NCBI RefSeq assembly: GCF_010120715.1
Contig: NZ_CP047591.1
Location: 2,542,001 to 2,606,000, forward strand
Reading direction: 5' to 3'
From: Aminipila terrae
Lineage (GTDB): Bacteria; Bacillota; Clostridia; Peptostreptococcales; Anaerovoracaceae
Length of the DNA: 64,000 nucleotides
A program made the position numbers and the translations under genes. The notes beneath the pieces were generated by a model. That model did no database searches, was not told the DNA's origin, and worked only from the letters and a program-made list of their open reading frames with translations. Positions 28,292 to 38,747 of the stretch are shown here, in pieces; within the stretch, counting starts at the first letter, position 1; each line of letters opens with the position of its first letter.

Positions 28292-29107
28292 ATGATAAAA
28301 ATTACTTCCCCAGACAATAAAATATTTAAAATGTGTTTACAGCTGGAAAACAGAAAACATAGAGAAAAGCTGGGAAGATATATTATTGAAGGCCCCAATC
28401 TCATAGAGGAGGCCTTAAAAAATAACCGGATACCTGATTTTCTTATATTAGCGGAAGAAGACAAACAAAAGTCAGAAATTGTAGCACTTTGTGAAAGGTA
28501 TGCAGCTATTGCTGGTAAATCGGGAAATGAAAAAGTACTGGTTTTTGAAGAAAACTTATTCGCAAGGATAACACAAACAGAAAATTCCCAGGGGATTCTG
28601 GGAATCGTTCAGAAAGCTTTTTATGATGAGAAAGATTTTTTTTGTGGTAAAAAACAGGGAAATGGCAATGTTGTAGTGCTTGACAGGCTACAGGATCCAG
28701 GCAATGTGGGAACAATTATCAGAACAGCTGATGCTGCAGGATATGATGGGATTATGATACTAAAAGGCACCGTAGATGTATTTTCAGCTAAAGTAGTGAG
28801 AGCCTGTACGGGTTCCCTTTTCAGAATGCCCATGTTGTTTGTAGATTCCCCGGAGCAGGCTATTGACCTGTTAAAAAAACACCATAAACGGGTAGTGAGT
28901 ACAGGATTTGAAACAGATAAATATTACTATGAGACAGACTTAAGGACAAACATAGGATTGGTTATAGGCAATGAGGGAAATGGTATATGTGAAGAGTTTA
29001 AGCTACACGCAGATACCGTAATAAAGATTCCTATGTCAGGATCCATTGAATCGCTAAATGCATCGGTGGCAGCAGCAATACTAATGTATGAAGCTATGAG
29101 ACACTGA
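28292..29107 (+). CDS. TrmH-family (SpoU) RNA 2'-O-methyltransferase
   Basis: About 271 residues. N-terminal substrate-binding domain (KIFKMCLQLENRKHREKLGRYIIEGPNLIEEAL) and C-terminal SPOUT knot with the three family motifs: VVLDRLQDPGNVGTIIRTADAAG, VIGNEGNGI, and IPMSGSIESLNASVAAAILMYE. It methylates a ribose in 23S rRNA or tRNA; the exact site cannot be told. Genes of this type often sit before pheS in Firmicutes, as here. The ATG at 28292 is chosen because the conserved region starts right after it; no good ribosome site is visible. Confidence 0.9.
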   Translation: MIKITSPDNKIFKMCLQLENRKHREKLGRYIIEGPNLIEEALKNNRIPDFLILAEEDKQKSEIVALCERYAAIAGKSGNEKVLVFEENLFARITQTENSQGILGIVQKAFYDEKDFFCGKKQGNGNVVVLDRLQDPGNVGTIIRTADAAGYDGIMILKGTVDVFSAKVVRACTGSLFRMPMLFVDSPEQAIDLLKKHHKRVVSTGFETDKYYYETDLRTNIGLVIGNEGNGICEEFKLHADTVIKIPMSGSIESLNASVAAAILMYEAMRH

Positions 29108-29160
29108 TTGATATATATATATAGATATTATTAAAATCAAGATATAGAGAGGATTATAAA

Positions 29161-30183
29161 ATGCAGACTCAGTTAAGTAGGATTTTGCAGGAAGCCAGAG
29201 AACAGATAAAAAAAGCTTCCTCACAAGTTGAAACAGAAGAAATCAGAGTTAAAGTTCTTGGTAAGAAGGGTGAATTGACTGACATTCTTAAATCCATGGG
29301 AAAACTTGCTCCAGAAGAAAGAAAATCGCTTGGAGCAGCAGCAAACAGTGTGAGAGCAGAAATAGAAGCTTTACTGGAAGAAAAATTTGCTATGGTTAAA
29401 GAAGCAGCAAGACAGGAGAAGTTCAGACTGGAAACAATTGATGTAACGGAACCTGGTGTGAAGTATAATCTGGGGGTTAAACATCCTCTTACTATAACCA
29501 TAGAAGAGATTTCAAGAGTGTTTATGTCCATGGGATTTTCCATTGCTGAGGGCCCTGAGGTTGAAACGGTATTCAACAACTTTGATGCTTTAAACGCAGG
29601 TCCAAATCATCCTTCAAGGGATTTTTCTGATACTTTCTATATTTCAGAAGATATATTACTTAGAACACAAACATCACCGGTACAGGCCAGAACTCTTATG
29701 AAGCAGAAACCGCCTATTAAGATTATTTCACCGGGAAGATGTTTCAGGTGTGATACTCCTGATGCAACACATTCACCAATGTTCCACCAGGTTGAGGGAC
29801 TTGTAGTAGATGAAGGAATAACCATGGCGGACCTAAAAGGTACTTTAGACAGCTTTGCAAAACAACTTTTTGGCTCTGATTCTAAAACTAAATTCAGGCC
29901 ACATCATTTCCCGTTTACTGAGCCGAGTGCGGAAATGGACGTTTCATGCTTTAAATGTGGTGGAAAAGGTTGTAATGTATGCAAGGGAAGCGGCTGGATT
30001 GAAATCCTGGGCTGTGGTATGGTGCATCCAAATGTGCTTAAGGTAGGAAAGATTGATACCGAAAAGTACACAGGCTTTGCTTTTGGTATGGGTGTAGAGA
30101 GAATTGCAATGCTTAAATATGGAGTTGATGATATCAGAAATTTCTATGAAAATGATATGCGATTCATCAACCAGTTCAAATAG
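29161..30183 (+). CDS. pheS: Phenylalanyl-tRNA synthetase alpha subunit
   Basis: Class II synthetase catalytic subunit, 340 residues. N-terminal coiled coil for tRNA binding, then motif 2 region (PIKIISPGRCFRCDTPDATHSPMFHQVEG) and motif 3 (GFAFGMGVERIAMLKYGV). The Phe-binding block FDALNAGPNHPSRDFSDTF and the cysteine segment CFKCGGKGCNVC are usual. No T-box leader fits in the 53-base gap upstream. It works as a tetramer with PheT. Confidence 0.97.
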   Translation: MQTQLSRILQEAREQIKKASSQVETEEIRVKVLGKKGELTDILKSMGKLAPEERKSLGAAANSVRAEIEALLEEKFAMVKEAARQEKFRLETIDVTEPGVKYNLGVKHPLTITIEEISRVFMSMGFSIAEGPEVETVFNNFDALNAGPNHPSRDFSDTFYISEDILLRTQTSPVQARTLMKQKPPIKIISPGRCFRCDTPDATHSPMFHQVEGLVVDEGITMADLKGTLDSFAKQLFGSDSKTKFRPHHFPFTEPSAEMDVSCFKCGGKGCNVCKGSGWIEILGCGMVHPNVLKVGKIDTEKYTGFAFGMGVERIAMLKYGVDDIRNFYENDMRFINQFK

Positions 30184-30195
30184 GAGGTGCCATAA

Positions 30196-32625
30196 ATGTT
30201 AGTTCCAGTAGAATGGCTAAAAGATTATACAGATGTGAATGTAAGCGTAGACGAGTTCTGCGATAAAATGATTATGTCAGGCTCAAATCTTGAGACTGTT
30301 GAATATTTTGGAGAAAATATTGATAAAGTAGTTGTAGGAAAGATTTTAAAGATTGAAAGGCATCCGGACGCAGATAAGCTGGTGGTATGCCAGATTGATG
30401 CAGGTCAGGAAGAGCCAGTACAAATTGTTACTGGGGCCTCCAATGTCTTTGAAGGAGCTTTTGTTCCGGTAGCCCTTCATGGCAGTACTATACCAGGACC
30501 CCTTCACGGACAACCTAAGCAGGAAGGCGGAGTAAAGATTAAGAAGGGGAAGCTTCGAGGGGTTGAATCTTTCGGAATGCTCTGTTCTGCAGGAGAACTT
30601 GGTTTTGAAGATAAAGTCATTCCGGTAGCACATAAAGAAGGTATCTGGATACTTGGAGAAGGATATACGGTAGGACAGGAAATCACAGAAGCATTAGGAC
30701 TTAAGATGGCCGTAGTGGATTTTGAAATAACACCGAATCGTCCTGATTGCCTTTCCATGATAGGAATGGCCAGAGAAACCGCTGCTACTTTCAGGGAAGA
30801 ACTTCGCTATCCGGATACAATCTGCGTAAATGAAAAAGGAAATGCCAAAGATTATATTAAGGTTGAAATAAAAAAACCAGAACTTTGCAAACGATATGCA
30901 GCAAGAATTGTAACAGATGTAAAAATAGAGCAGTCTCCTTGGTGGCTTCAGAAAAGACTGATAGCTTCAGGGATGAGACCAATTAACAATATTGTAGATA
31001 TTACAAACTTTGTTATGCTTGAATACGGACAACCTTTACATGCTTTTGATATCAGAAGAGTGGAAGAGGACAGAATTGTTGTAGATACAGCAGAAGAAGG
31101 TGAAATGTTTACCACTCTTGACGGAACGGAAAGAAAGCTCACAAAAGACATGCTTTTAATCAGAGATGGGAAAAAAGCAGTAGCTATAGCCGGAGTTATG
31201 GGTGGAATGAATTCGGAGATTGAACCAGATACTACTACAATTCTCATAGAATCTGCAAACTTTTGCGGGGATAGCATACGAGCAACTTCAAAAAAACTTG
31301 GGCTTCGTACAGAAGCATCTTCACGATTTGAGAAAGGAATAGATCCCAATCTCTGTGAGGCTGCTGCAGACAGAGTATGCCGACTGATAGAAATATTAGG
31401 TGCAGGAACAGTTTGCTCGGGAAGTGTGGATGTTTACCCTTCCGTTGAAAAGGCCAGAACTTTAGACGTCAGAGTGGATCGGATCAATAAGGTACTGGGT
31501 ATTGAATTGAGCAGAGATGCTATGGCAGAGATGCTTGAGAGACTGGAAATGAAAGTGGCCGGCCAAGGCAATATTATTACCGTTACACCGCCAACTATCC
31601 GCCAGGATCTTGAAATAGAAGAAGATTACGTTGAAGAGATTGCCAGAATTTATGGATATGACAAACTTCCGGTAACATTGCCAAAAGGCGATACAGAGGC
31701 ATGCAAATCCTGGAAAAGAACCCTCAAAGATCTGGCAAGGGATACTATGTGCTCCCTTGGAGCCAACGAAATTCAGACTTATTCTTTCTGCAGCCCTAAG
31801 AGCGTGGACAATGTAAGAATCGATGAGGATTCATGGGAAAGAAGCTTTGTAAGACTACTAAATCCTTTAGGTGAGGAAACTTCTGTAATGCGTACAATTC
31901 TTACCCCAAATATGATGGAAGTTCTAGGTACCAATTTTAGAAGAAATATAGACGCAGTAAGAGCGTTTGAATTAGGTAATACATTTATGGCTAATTTAGC
32001 AGACCCTAACCAGCTGCCGGAAGAATCTGATTCCATGTGTATTGGTATATATGGAAAAGAAGAATCTTTCTTCACATTGAAGGGCATGGTGGAGGAACTC
32101 TTAAATGTATTAGGAATAAGAGATATAACTTTTGAGAGCGAAAGCGAGTATGGTGTATACCACCCAGGCAGATGTGCAAGAATACTAATGGATGATATGG
32201 AGCTTGGAATTATGGGAGAAGTTCATCCAGAAGTTACTGAGAAATATGGAATTGCAACCCGCTGCTATGTTTGTGAATTATTCTTTGATAATGTCTTAAG
32301 TAAGGCTGACAGGGAAGTAATCTATAAGCCATTGCCAAAATATCCTTCTACGTCAAGAGATATTGCGCTTCTTGTAGGTGAGGCTGTTCCGGTTGGAAAA
32401 ATCAGAGCAATAATAAAGGCCAACGGCGGAAAAATCTTAGAAAAAGTTGAGCTGTTTGATGTATACAGAGGTAAGCAGGTAGCAGAAGGAAAGAAAAGTG
32501 CTGCATTTAATCTGACTTACCGTTCTGAAGAAATGACTTTAACTGATGATGATGTAGCAAAAGTTCACAATAAAGTATTAGAAGCTTTAAAGAATGAACT
32601 GGATGCTGTACTGAGAGAAATGTAG
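30196..32625 (+). CDS. pheT: Phenylalanyl-tRNA synthetase beta subunit
   Basis: 809 residues, normal length. Domains in order: N-terminal tRNA-binding EMAP-like domain (VVGKILKIERHPDADKLVVCQID), B3/B4 editing domain in the middle (RPINNIVDITNFVMLEYGQPLHAFD), B5 domain, catalytic-like core, and C-terminal anticodon-binding FDX-ACB domain (YPSTSRDIALLVGEAVPVG). Starts 12 bases after pheS with AGGAGGTG at 30183-30190; the pair is one operon. The frame is intact over all 2.4 kb. Confidence 0.97.
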   Translation: MLVPVEWLKDYTDVNVSVDEFCDKMIMSGSNLETVEYFGENIDKVVVGKILKIERHPDADKLVVCQIDAGQEEPVQIVTGASNVFEGAFVPVALHGSTIPGPLHGQPKQEGGVKIKKGKLRGVESFGMLCSAGELGFEDKVIPVAHKEGIWILGEGYTVGQEITEALGLKMAVVDFEITPNRPDCLSMIGMARETAATFREELRYPDTICVNEKGNAKDYIKVEIKKPELCKRYAARIVTDVKIEQSPWWLQKRLIASGMRPINNIVDITNFVMLEYGQPLHAFDIRRVEEDRIVVDTAEEGEMFTTLDGTERKLTKDMLLIRDGKKAVAIAGVMGGMNSEIEPDTTTILIESANFCGDSIRATSKKLGLRTEASSRFEKGIDPNLCEAAADRVCRLIEILGAGTVCSGSVDVYPSVEKARTLDVRVDRINKVLGIELSRDAMAEMLERLEMKVAGQGNIITVTPPTIRQDLEIEEDYVEEIARIYGYDKLPVTLPKGDTEACKSWKRTLKDLARDTMCSLGANEIQTYSFCSPKSVDNVRIDEDSWERSFVRLLNPLGEETSVMRTILTPNMMEVLGTNFRRNIDAVRAFELGNTFMANLADPNQLPEESDSMCIGIYGKEESFFTLKGMVEELLNVLGIRDITFESESEYGVYHPGRCARILMDDMELGIMGEVHPEVTEKYGIATRCYVCELFFDNVLSKADREVIYKPLPKYPSTSRDIALLVGEAVPVGKIRAIIKANGGKILEKVELFDVYRGKQVAEGKKSAAFNLTYRSEEMTLTDDDVAKVHNKVLEALKNELDAVLREM

Positions 32626-32651
32626 TTTTAGTTGCAAGGGGGAAAATAAAA

Positions 32652-33242
32652 ATGGATAATAACAAAGTAACCGTTAAGATTTTCGGTCAGGAATATACTA
32701 TTATGGGCAGTAAGTCCAGAGAACATATTATGAAGGTTGCGGATTATGTTGACGTTAAGATGAAGGAAATCTCCCAAGCACTAAATTCAGGTCCATTATC
32801 CTCCATAGCGGTGCTTGCTGCAGTAAACATGGCCGATGATTATTTTAGTGCCTTAGAAAGATTCCAGCATTTAGAGGTGACCAATGCTCAGGCTGAAAAG
32901 GATACAGAGCATTACGTTCAGCTTTGGGAAGAAGCAAAGAAGAGTCACATTCAGCAGCAGGAGGAAATAAAGGAACTAAACAGTCAGAGATCAGAATTAA
33001 AAGATAGTTTTGATAACCAGCTGGCAGACCTGCAGAAATTAGTTGAAGAAAAAGATGCTGAGATAAAAAAACTAAAGGAAGATTCGGCTAAAACTGAAGT
33101 GCAGCTTATGGAATCTTCAAGTGACATGGTTAATGAACTTGAAGCAAAATACAAGGATCTGGAGAGCAGTTTCTTTGACATTCAGATGGAAAATATTCAG
33201 TTAAAGGGAGAACTCGATCGCTATAAAAAGAAGATGGAATAA
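32652..33242 (+). CDS. zapA: Cell division protein ZapA with long coiled coil
   Basis: Cytosolic bundler of FtsZ filaments. 196 residues. N-terminal ZapA domain (VTVKIFGQEYTIMGSKSREHIMKVADYVDVKM, residues 4-36, and AVLAAVNMADDYF) followed by an extended coiled coil of about 120 residues. Typical ZapA has around 90-110 residues, so this long form could reach further; similar extended versions occur in Clostridia. It sits between pheT and mutS2, the usual clostridial arrangement. Confidence 0.88.
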   Translation: MDNNKVTVKIFGQEYTIMGSKSREHIMKVADYVDVKMKEISQALNSGPLSSIAVLAAVNMADDYFSALERFQHLEVTNAQAEKDTEHYVQLWEEAKKSHIQQQEEIKELNSQRSELKDSFDNQLADLQKLVEEKDAEIKKLKEDSAKTEVQLMESSSDMVNELEAKYKDLESSFFDIQMENIQLKGELDRYKKKME

Positions 33243-33248
33243 AAACCA

Positions 33249-35620
33249 ATGAATGAAAAAACATACAGAGTACTTGAATATAATAAAATAATTGAGAAAC
33301 TGAAAGCTGAGGCTGCTTCTGAAATGACCCAGAAAATCATTTCAGAGCTCAGGCCTTTAGTTGATGTGTGCTTAATTGAAGAACGATTAGCGGAAACCTC
33401 GGAAGCGGTTTCCGTTATTGTGCATAAAGGAACATTGCCTCTTGGCAGCTTTTATGATATTGAAAACAGTCTTTATCTGGCACATAAGGGGGCACCCTGA
33501 CCATGAAACAACTATTGGAAGTGCTTTACAATCTTCATGTGGCCAGAAATGCAGTTACTTTTTTAAAGGCAGATTTGCCAAAACTTCCGATTATTCATGA
33601 AATGGCAGAACTCCTTTCTGTCCAGAAAAGACTGGAAGAAAATATTGACCGATGTATAATATCCGAAGATGAAATGTCAGACAATGCCAGTCCAGAGCTG
33701 AGGCAGATAAGAAGAAGTATTGCAAGACAAAATGAAGCCGTTAAAGTCAAGCTGAATCATATACTGAATTCTTCTGACAACAAGGCCCTTTTACAGGATG
33801 CCATTGTAACCATGCGGCAGGGAAGATATGTAATTCCCGTTAAACTGGAACATAAGAATCGGTTTCCAGGGATTGTCCACGATCAGTCTGCAACAGGTGC
33901 AACCTTGTTTATTGAACCACAGCCAATTGTTACTTTAAATAATGAACTCAGAGAACTGGAACTGGCAGAAAAAAAAGAAGTTCAGCGAATTCTTGCGGAA
34001 CTATCTGGTAATGTTGCAGAGCATTTTCATGAACTGTTAAACAATCAGGGATTATTGGTAAAATTGGACTTTATTTTTGCAAAAGGCAGACTAAGTGTTA
34101 AATACAGGGGAACAGATGCCCAGATTAGTGAAGAAGGCATTCTGGATATAAAAAGGGAAGACATCCTTTACTAGATGCAGAGAAAGTTGTCCCTATAAAC
34201 GTGTCTCTTGGCAAAGACTATGATACACTGGTTATCACAGGCCCAAATACAGGGGGAAAGACGGTAACATTAAAAACTGTGGGATTGCTTGCTATGATGA
34301 CACAAAGTGGTTTGCATATTCCTGTAGGCTCAGGCACGGTAATGCCGGTGTTTGAAAAGATTTATGCAGATATAGGAGATGAACAAAGCATAGAGCAGAG
34401 TTTGAGTACATTTTCATCCCATATGAATAATATCGTAGATATCGTTTCAGGTGCAGACCGGAACACTCTGGTACTTGTGGATGAACTGGGGCAGGAACCG
34501 ATCCTACAGAAGGAGCAGCTCTTGCCATTGCAGTGCTGGAGGATTTATATCAGAAAGGTGCTCACACTATTGCAACTACCCATTATACAGAGCTTAAGAA
34601 GTATGCTATTGAAACCCATGGAGTACAGAATGCTTCCATGGAATTCAATGTAGAAACATTAAGCCCTACGTATAAACTGACTATCGGTATCCCGGGGAAA
34701 TCAAATGCTTTTGAAATATCAGAAAAACTTGGACTTCCGGGCAGAATCATAGATAAAGCACGGACCCTGCTGGATAAAGGCGATATTGAATTTGAAAATG
34801 TTATAAGTTCTATTGAAGAAGACAAAAAAATGGCTGAAGCCGAAAGGGACGAAGCCATATTTATAAACCTTGAAATGAAACGGCAAAAACAAGAGCTGGA
34901 TAAAAAGATAAAGAAGCTGGAAGAGCAAAAAGAAAAAATTCTTGCTAAGGCAAAAGAAGAAGCCAGAGACATATTAAAAGATGCAAAAAACGTTGCGGAA
35001 GAAACCCAGAAACAACTAAAAGATATAGACAAAATGGATTCCATGGCAGAAAGACATGCCAGACTTTCAGAAAGTAAGCGCAGAATTAAAGAAGCAGATT
35101 CCAGATATAGAGAAACCATTCAGGTACCTGAAAACTATAATCCCGTTACTATTGATCAGCTGAAAATCGGGGACAGGGTGAAAGTCTTAACTCTGGGACA
35201 GAATGGTGAGATCCTTTCACTGCCTGACGATAAAGGGATATGTTCGTTCAGATTGGGATGCTTAAAGCCAATGTAAATGTAAAAAACCTAATGTTGATTA
35301 ATGATGGCACGAAGGCTAAAAAAACACCTGCTGCCAGAACGAAGTATGGAAGCTTATATAAATCAAAGGCTCAGAATATTTCATTATCTGTAAATGTCCG
35401 GGGAAGAAATCTGGATGATGCACTCATGGATGTGGACAAATATCTGGATGATGCATATATGGCAGGATTGAAAGAAGTCACTGTTATACACGGACGGGGA
35501 GAGGGTATTCTCAGAAACGGACTGCAGGATATGTTTAAAAAACATAAGCATGTAGAATCCTTTAGAAAAGGCGCTTTTAATGAAGGCGGTGATGGTGTTA
35601 CCGTAGTAACACTTAAGTGA
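33249..35620 (+). CDS. mutS2: Endonuclease MutS2, four frameshifts in the read
   Basis: MutS-like ATPase with a C-terminal Smr nuclease. It suppresses recombination or rescues collided ribosomes. Four single-base additions join five frames into 791 residues, normal for MutS2: G at 33488-33492, G at 34155-34157, G at 34488-34491 and G at 35235-35237. The repairs restore HPLLDAEKVVPINVSLG and Walker B LVDELGAGTDPTEGAA. Other parts: Walker A ITGPNTGGKTVTLKT, long coiled coil after residue ~520, and the Smr domain with LDDALMDVDKYLDD and VTVIHGRGEGILRNG near the end. It follows zapA by 6 bases. Without repair it would read as five fragments. Confidence 0.92.
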
Positions 35621-35654
35621 TATATCGTTCATAAATTGTAAGAGGGATAAAGAT

Positions 35655-36097
35655 ATGTATATAATAAGCGGATGTCTGTTAGGTCAGAATTGCAGATATA
35701 ATGGCGGGAATAACTTTATCGACTGGGTAAAGGCATTCTCCAGAAAACATAACTATATTCCGGTCTGCCCAGAGGTAGAAGGTGGGTTGGAAACCCCAAG
35801 ACCACCTGTAGAAATAAGAGATGGCAGAGCGGTTAATCGTGAAGGATCAGATGTTACAGAATTTTTCCGGCGGGGCTGTGAAATGGTATGGGAAAATAGT
35901 TGCCGGAGAGCCCAGGAGCTGGGCGAAGAAATAGAAGGGGCAATTTTAAAAGCCAATAGTCCATCTTGTGGAAGCGGAATGATTTATGATGGTACGTTTT
36001 CACGTCAGTTAACGGAAGGGGATGGATTTCTTACAGCTTTTTAAGAGAAAAAGGTATAAAAGTCATAAGCGAATTGGAAATAAATCTGGAGGATTAA
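35655..36097 (+). CDS. DUF523 family protein, frameshifted in the read
   Basis: 147 residues after one added T in the T5 run 36038-36042, which gives the normal end (FLTAFLREKGIKVISE). Signature: SGCLLGQNCRYNGG at the N-terminus, VCPEVEGGLETPRPPVEI, and LKANSPSCGSG. The conserved cysteines suggest metal or Fe-S binding. The family is also called YbbK-like; its role is not established. Ends 3 bases before the argS start. Confidence 0.85.
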
Positions 36098-36100
36098 AAA

Positions 36101-37819
36101 ATGATAAATTATAAGAAAAAGATTGCAGAAATAATCTGTGAAGCAGTAGAAGGACTTACCCTTGAAGAAGTAATGTCAATGGTAGAAGTTCCAACAGACA
36201 CAAAAATGGGAGATTATGCATTTCCTTGTTTTAAGTTTGCAAAGACACTGAGAAAAGCACCACCTTTAATTGCCAAGGATGTTGCTGGCAAACTTGAGGG
36301 AAATGAAGCTTTTGCAAAAGTGGAAAATGTAAATGCCTATGTGAATATGTTTCTGTCAAGAAAAGGATTCATGGAGGAAGTTGTTAAAGAAGCTGTTGCT
36401 GAAGGGGATAATTATGGCAGAAGCACTATAGGAAAAGATAAGAAGGTTATCGTAGAATTTTCTTCTCCTAATATTGCAAAACCATTCCATATTGGACATA
36501 TCAGAAGTACGGTTATCGGAAACTCTATTTATAAAATATATGATTTTCTTGGTTATGATACGGTTAGGATTAACCATCTGGGTGACTATGGAACTCAGTT
36601 TGGTAAAATGATTGTTGCCTACAGAAAATGGGGCAACAAAGAAGACGTTATTAAGTCTCCAATTAAAACATTACTGGAGTATTACACTAAATTTCATGTG
36701 GAAGTTGAAACGGATCCTACTCTTGATGATGAGGCCAGAGCTGTATTTACAAAGCTTGAAAATGGCTCACCAGAAGAAGTTGAACTTTGGCAGTGGTTCA
36801 GGGATGAGAGTCTGAAAGAATTTCATCGTGTTTATGATTTGCTGGGAATCGCTTTTGATTCTTATGCAGGGGAAAGTTTCTACTCTGACAAAATGGGCAG
36901 GATTGTTGACTGGCTGAAGGAAAAAAAATTACTTCTGGAGTCAGAAGGTGCACAGATTGTTGATCTTGAAGAATACGGCATGTCACCAGCCCTTATAACA
37001 AAGAAAGATGGTTCAACTTTGTATATTACCAGAGATATTGCTGCGGCTGTTTACAGAAAAGAACATTATAACTTCTATAAGAATCTGTATATTGTTGCAT
37101 CACAGCAAAACCTTCATTTCCAGCAGTGGTTTAAAATCGTTGAACTGATGGGCTGCGAGTGGGCTAAGGACTGCGTACACATTCCTTTTGGTCTGGTAAG
37201 CCTTGAAGAAGGAACCATGTCTACAAGGCACGGGAGAGTAGTGTTCCTTGAAGACGTTTTGAACAAGGCTGTAGAGCAGACGAAGGAAATCATAAAAGAG
37301 AAAAATGTTGCCACAGATAATATTGATGAAACAGCAAAAATGGTAGGCATTGGTGCTGTAATGTTCCAGGAATTATCCAATAACCGAATTAAGGATTATG
37401 TTTTCTCCTGGGAGAAGGTCCTGAATTTTGAAGGAGAAACTGGCCCTTATGTACAATATACTCATGCAAGAGCAGCAAGTGTTTTAAGAAAAGCAGACGC
37501 TGAGTCAGTGGAAAAAGCAAAGAAAGTACCGGCACTGGATATGTCACATGTTCTTTCAGACAGCGCTTATGATCTTGCAAAGCTGATTTATGAATTCCCG
37601 CAGGTTATTGCAGAAGCTGGAGATAAATATGAGCCATCTGTTGTTACAAGACATATTGTTGACATTGCACAGAGCTTCAACAGATTCTATCACGATGAAT
37701 ACATTTTAGTGGATGATGAGGCTGAAAAACTTGCAAAACTGGCACTTGTAATGGCCGCTAAAAATACTCTTAAGAACGGATTATATCTGTTGGGAATCCG
37801 TGCACCGGAAAAAATGTAA
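36101..37819 (+). CDS. argS: Arginyl-tRNA synthetase
   Basis: Class I synthetase, 572 residues. N-terminal Add1 domain, HIGH motif in NIAKPFHIGHIRSTVIGN, the KMSKS equivalent reduced to MSTRHGRVV as in many ArgRS proteins, and C-terminal DALR anticodon domain (YVQYTHARAASVLRKAD). A GGAGG at 36088-36092 overlaps the end of the DUF523 gene, so translation is coupled. The frame is intact. Confidence 0.97.
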   Translation: MINYKKKIAEIICEAVEGLTLEEVMSMVEVPTDTKMGDYAFPCFKFAKTLRKAPPLIAKDVAGKLEGNEAFAKVENVNAYVNMFLSRKGFMEEVVKEAVAEGDNYGRSTIGKDKKVIVEFSSPNIAKPFHIGHIRSTVIGNSIYKIYDFLGYDTVRINHLGDYGTQFGKMIVAYRKWGNKEDVIKSPIKTLLEYYTKFHVEVETDPTLDDEARAVFTKLENGSPEEVELWQWFRDESLKEFHRVYDLLGIAFDSYAGESFYSDKMGRIVDWLKEKKLLLESEGAQIVDLEEYGMSPALITKKDGSTLYITRDIAAAVYRKEHYNFYKNLYIVASQQNLHFQQWFKIVELMGCEWAKDCVHIPFGLVSLEEGTMSTRHGRVVFLEDVLNKAVEQTKEIIKEKNVATDNIDETAKMVGIGAVMFQELSNNRIKDYVFSWEKVLNFEGETGPYVQYTHARAASVLRKADAESVEKAKKVPALDMSHVLSDSAYDLAKLIYEFPQVIAEAGDKYEPSVVTRHIVDIAQSFNRFYHDEYILVDDEAEKLAKLALVMAAKNTLKNGLYLLGIRAPEKM

Positions 37820-37842
37820 ACGGTTAGGTTTAAGGAGGTTTT

Positions 37843-38715
37843 ATGAGATACGAAGGAAATATATTCAGACCCCCTAGTGAAGCGTACAGCCTGATAGTTC
37901 AGGTAACTATTGGCTGTACTCATAATAAATGTACTTTCTGCAGCATGTTTAAAGACAAAGAATTCAGGGTCAGAAATGTGCAGGAAGTACTGGAAGACCT
38001 GGACATGGCCAGAAAATATTACAGGCATGTGGAAAAGATTTTTCTGGCAGACGGAGATGCACTTTGTCTCTCCACCCATAAACTTCTGACTATTCTGGAA
38101 CATATAAAAAAGGTATTTCCTGAATGTAAAAGAGTAGGAGCCTATGGAACTCCTCAGGATGTGCTTATAAAAAGCCCTGAGGAGCTGATACAGCTTCGTA
38201 AACGTGGATTAGGTATCATTTATATAGGAGCCGAATCAGGAAGCCAGAAAGTGTTGGAATCGGTAAATAAAGGGGTTACAAGAGAACAAATCATTGAAGC
38301 AGTAAAAAAGATAGAGGCGGTAGGAATCAAAGCTTCCGTTACATTTATTTCCGGGCTTGCAGGGCCTGAAAATATGGAGGAGCACGCTTTGGAGACGGCC
38401 AGCATGATTTCACAGATGGAACCATCCTATGTGGGGCTTCTGACTCTAATGGTGGAACCGGCTGCACCTATATACAAGGAAATACAGGAAGGCCGGTTTA
38501 AAATACTTTCTGCGGAAGAAGTCCTGGGTGAAACTGCCTTGATGTTGAAAAATATAAATGTAACCAAAAACTGTGTTTTCAGGAGCAATCATGCTTCCAA
38601 CTATGTTTCCTTAAAGGGGGATTTACCTCAGGATAAGGAAAGAATGATGAATCAGCTTAAACGAGCTATGGAAAATACAAACCTTATTAAGGATGAGAGA
38701 TTCAGAGCACTATAA
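37843..38715 (+). CDS. Radical SAM protein of unknown substrate
   Basis: 290 residues. Fe-S binding motif CTHNKCTFC near residue 26 (C-x4-C-x2-C, one residue wider than the common C-x3-C). An Elp3/B12-type barrel with YIGAESGSQKVLESVNKG follows. No partner domain is fused. AAGGAGG at 37831-37837 precedes the ATG. It lies between argS and another radical SAM gene. The related YgiQ/HemN-like branches do not match fully, so I give no reaction. Confidence 0.82.
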   Translation: MRYEGNIFRPPSEAYSLIVQVTIGCTHNKCTFCSMFKDKEFRVRNVQEVLEDLDMARKYYRHVEKIFLADGDALCLSTHKLLTILEHIKKVFPECKRVGAYGTPQDVLIKSPEELIQLRKRGLGIIYIGAESGSQKVLESVNKGVTREQIIEAVKKIEAVGIKASVTFISGLAGPENMEEHALETASMISQMEPSYVGLLTLMVEPAAPIYKEIQEGRFKILSAEEVLGETALMLKNINVTKNCVFRSNHASNYVSLKGDLPQDKERMMNQLKRAMENTNLIKDERFRAL

Positions 38716-38747
38716 ACAAAATTGATTATAAGTAGGGGAAACTTTGT

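Noticed and set aside
29108..29160. T-box leader before pheS
   Set aside because: The gap is only 53 bases and shows no T-box sequence or terminator.
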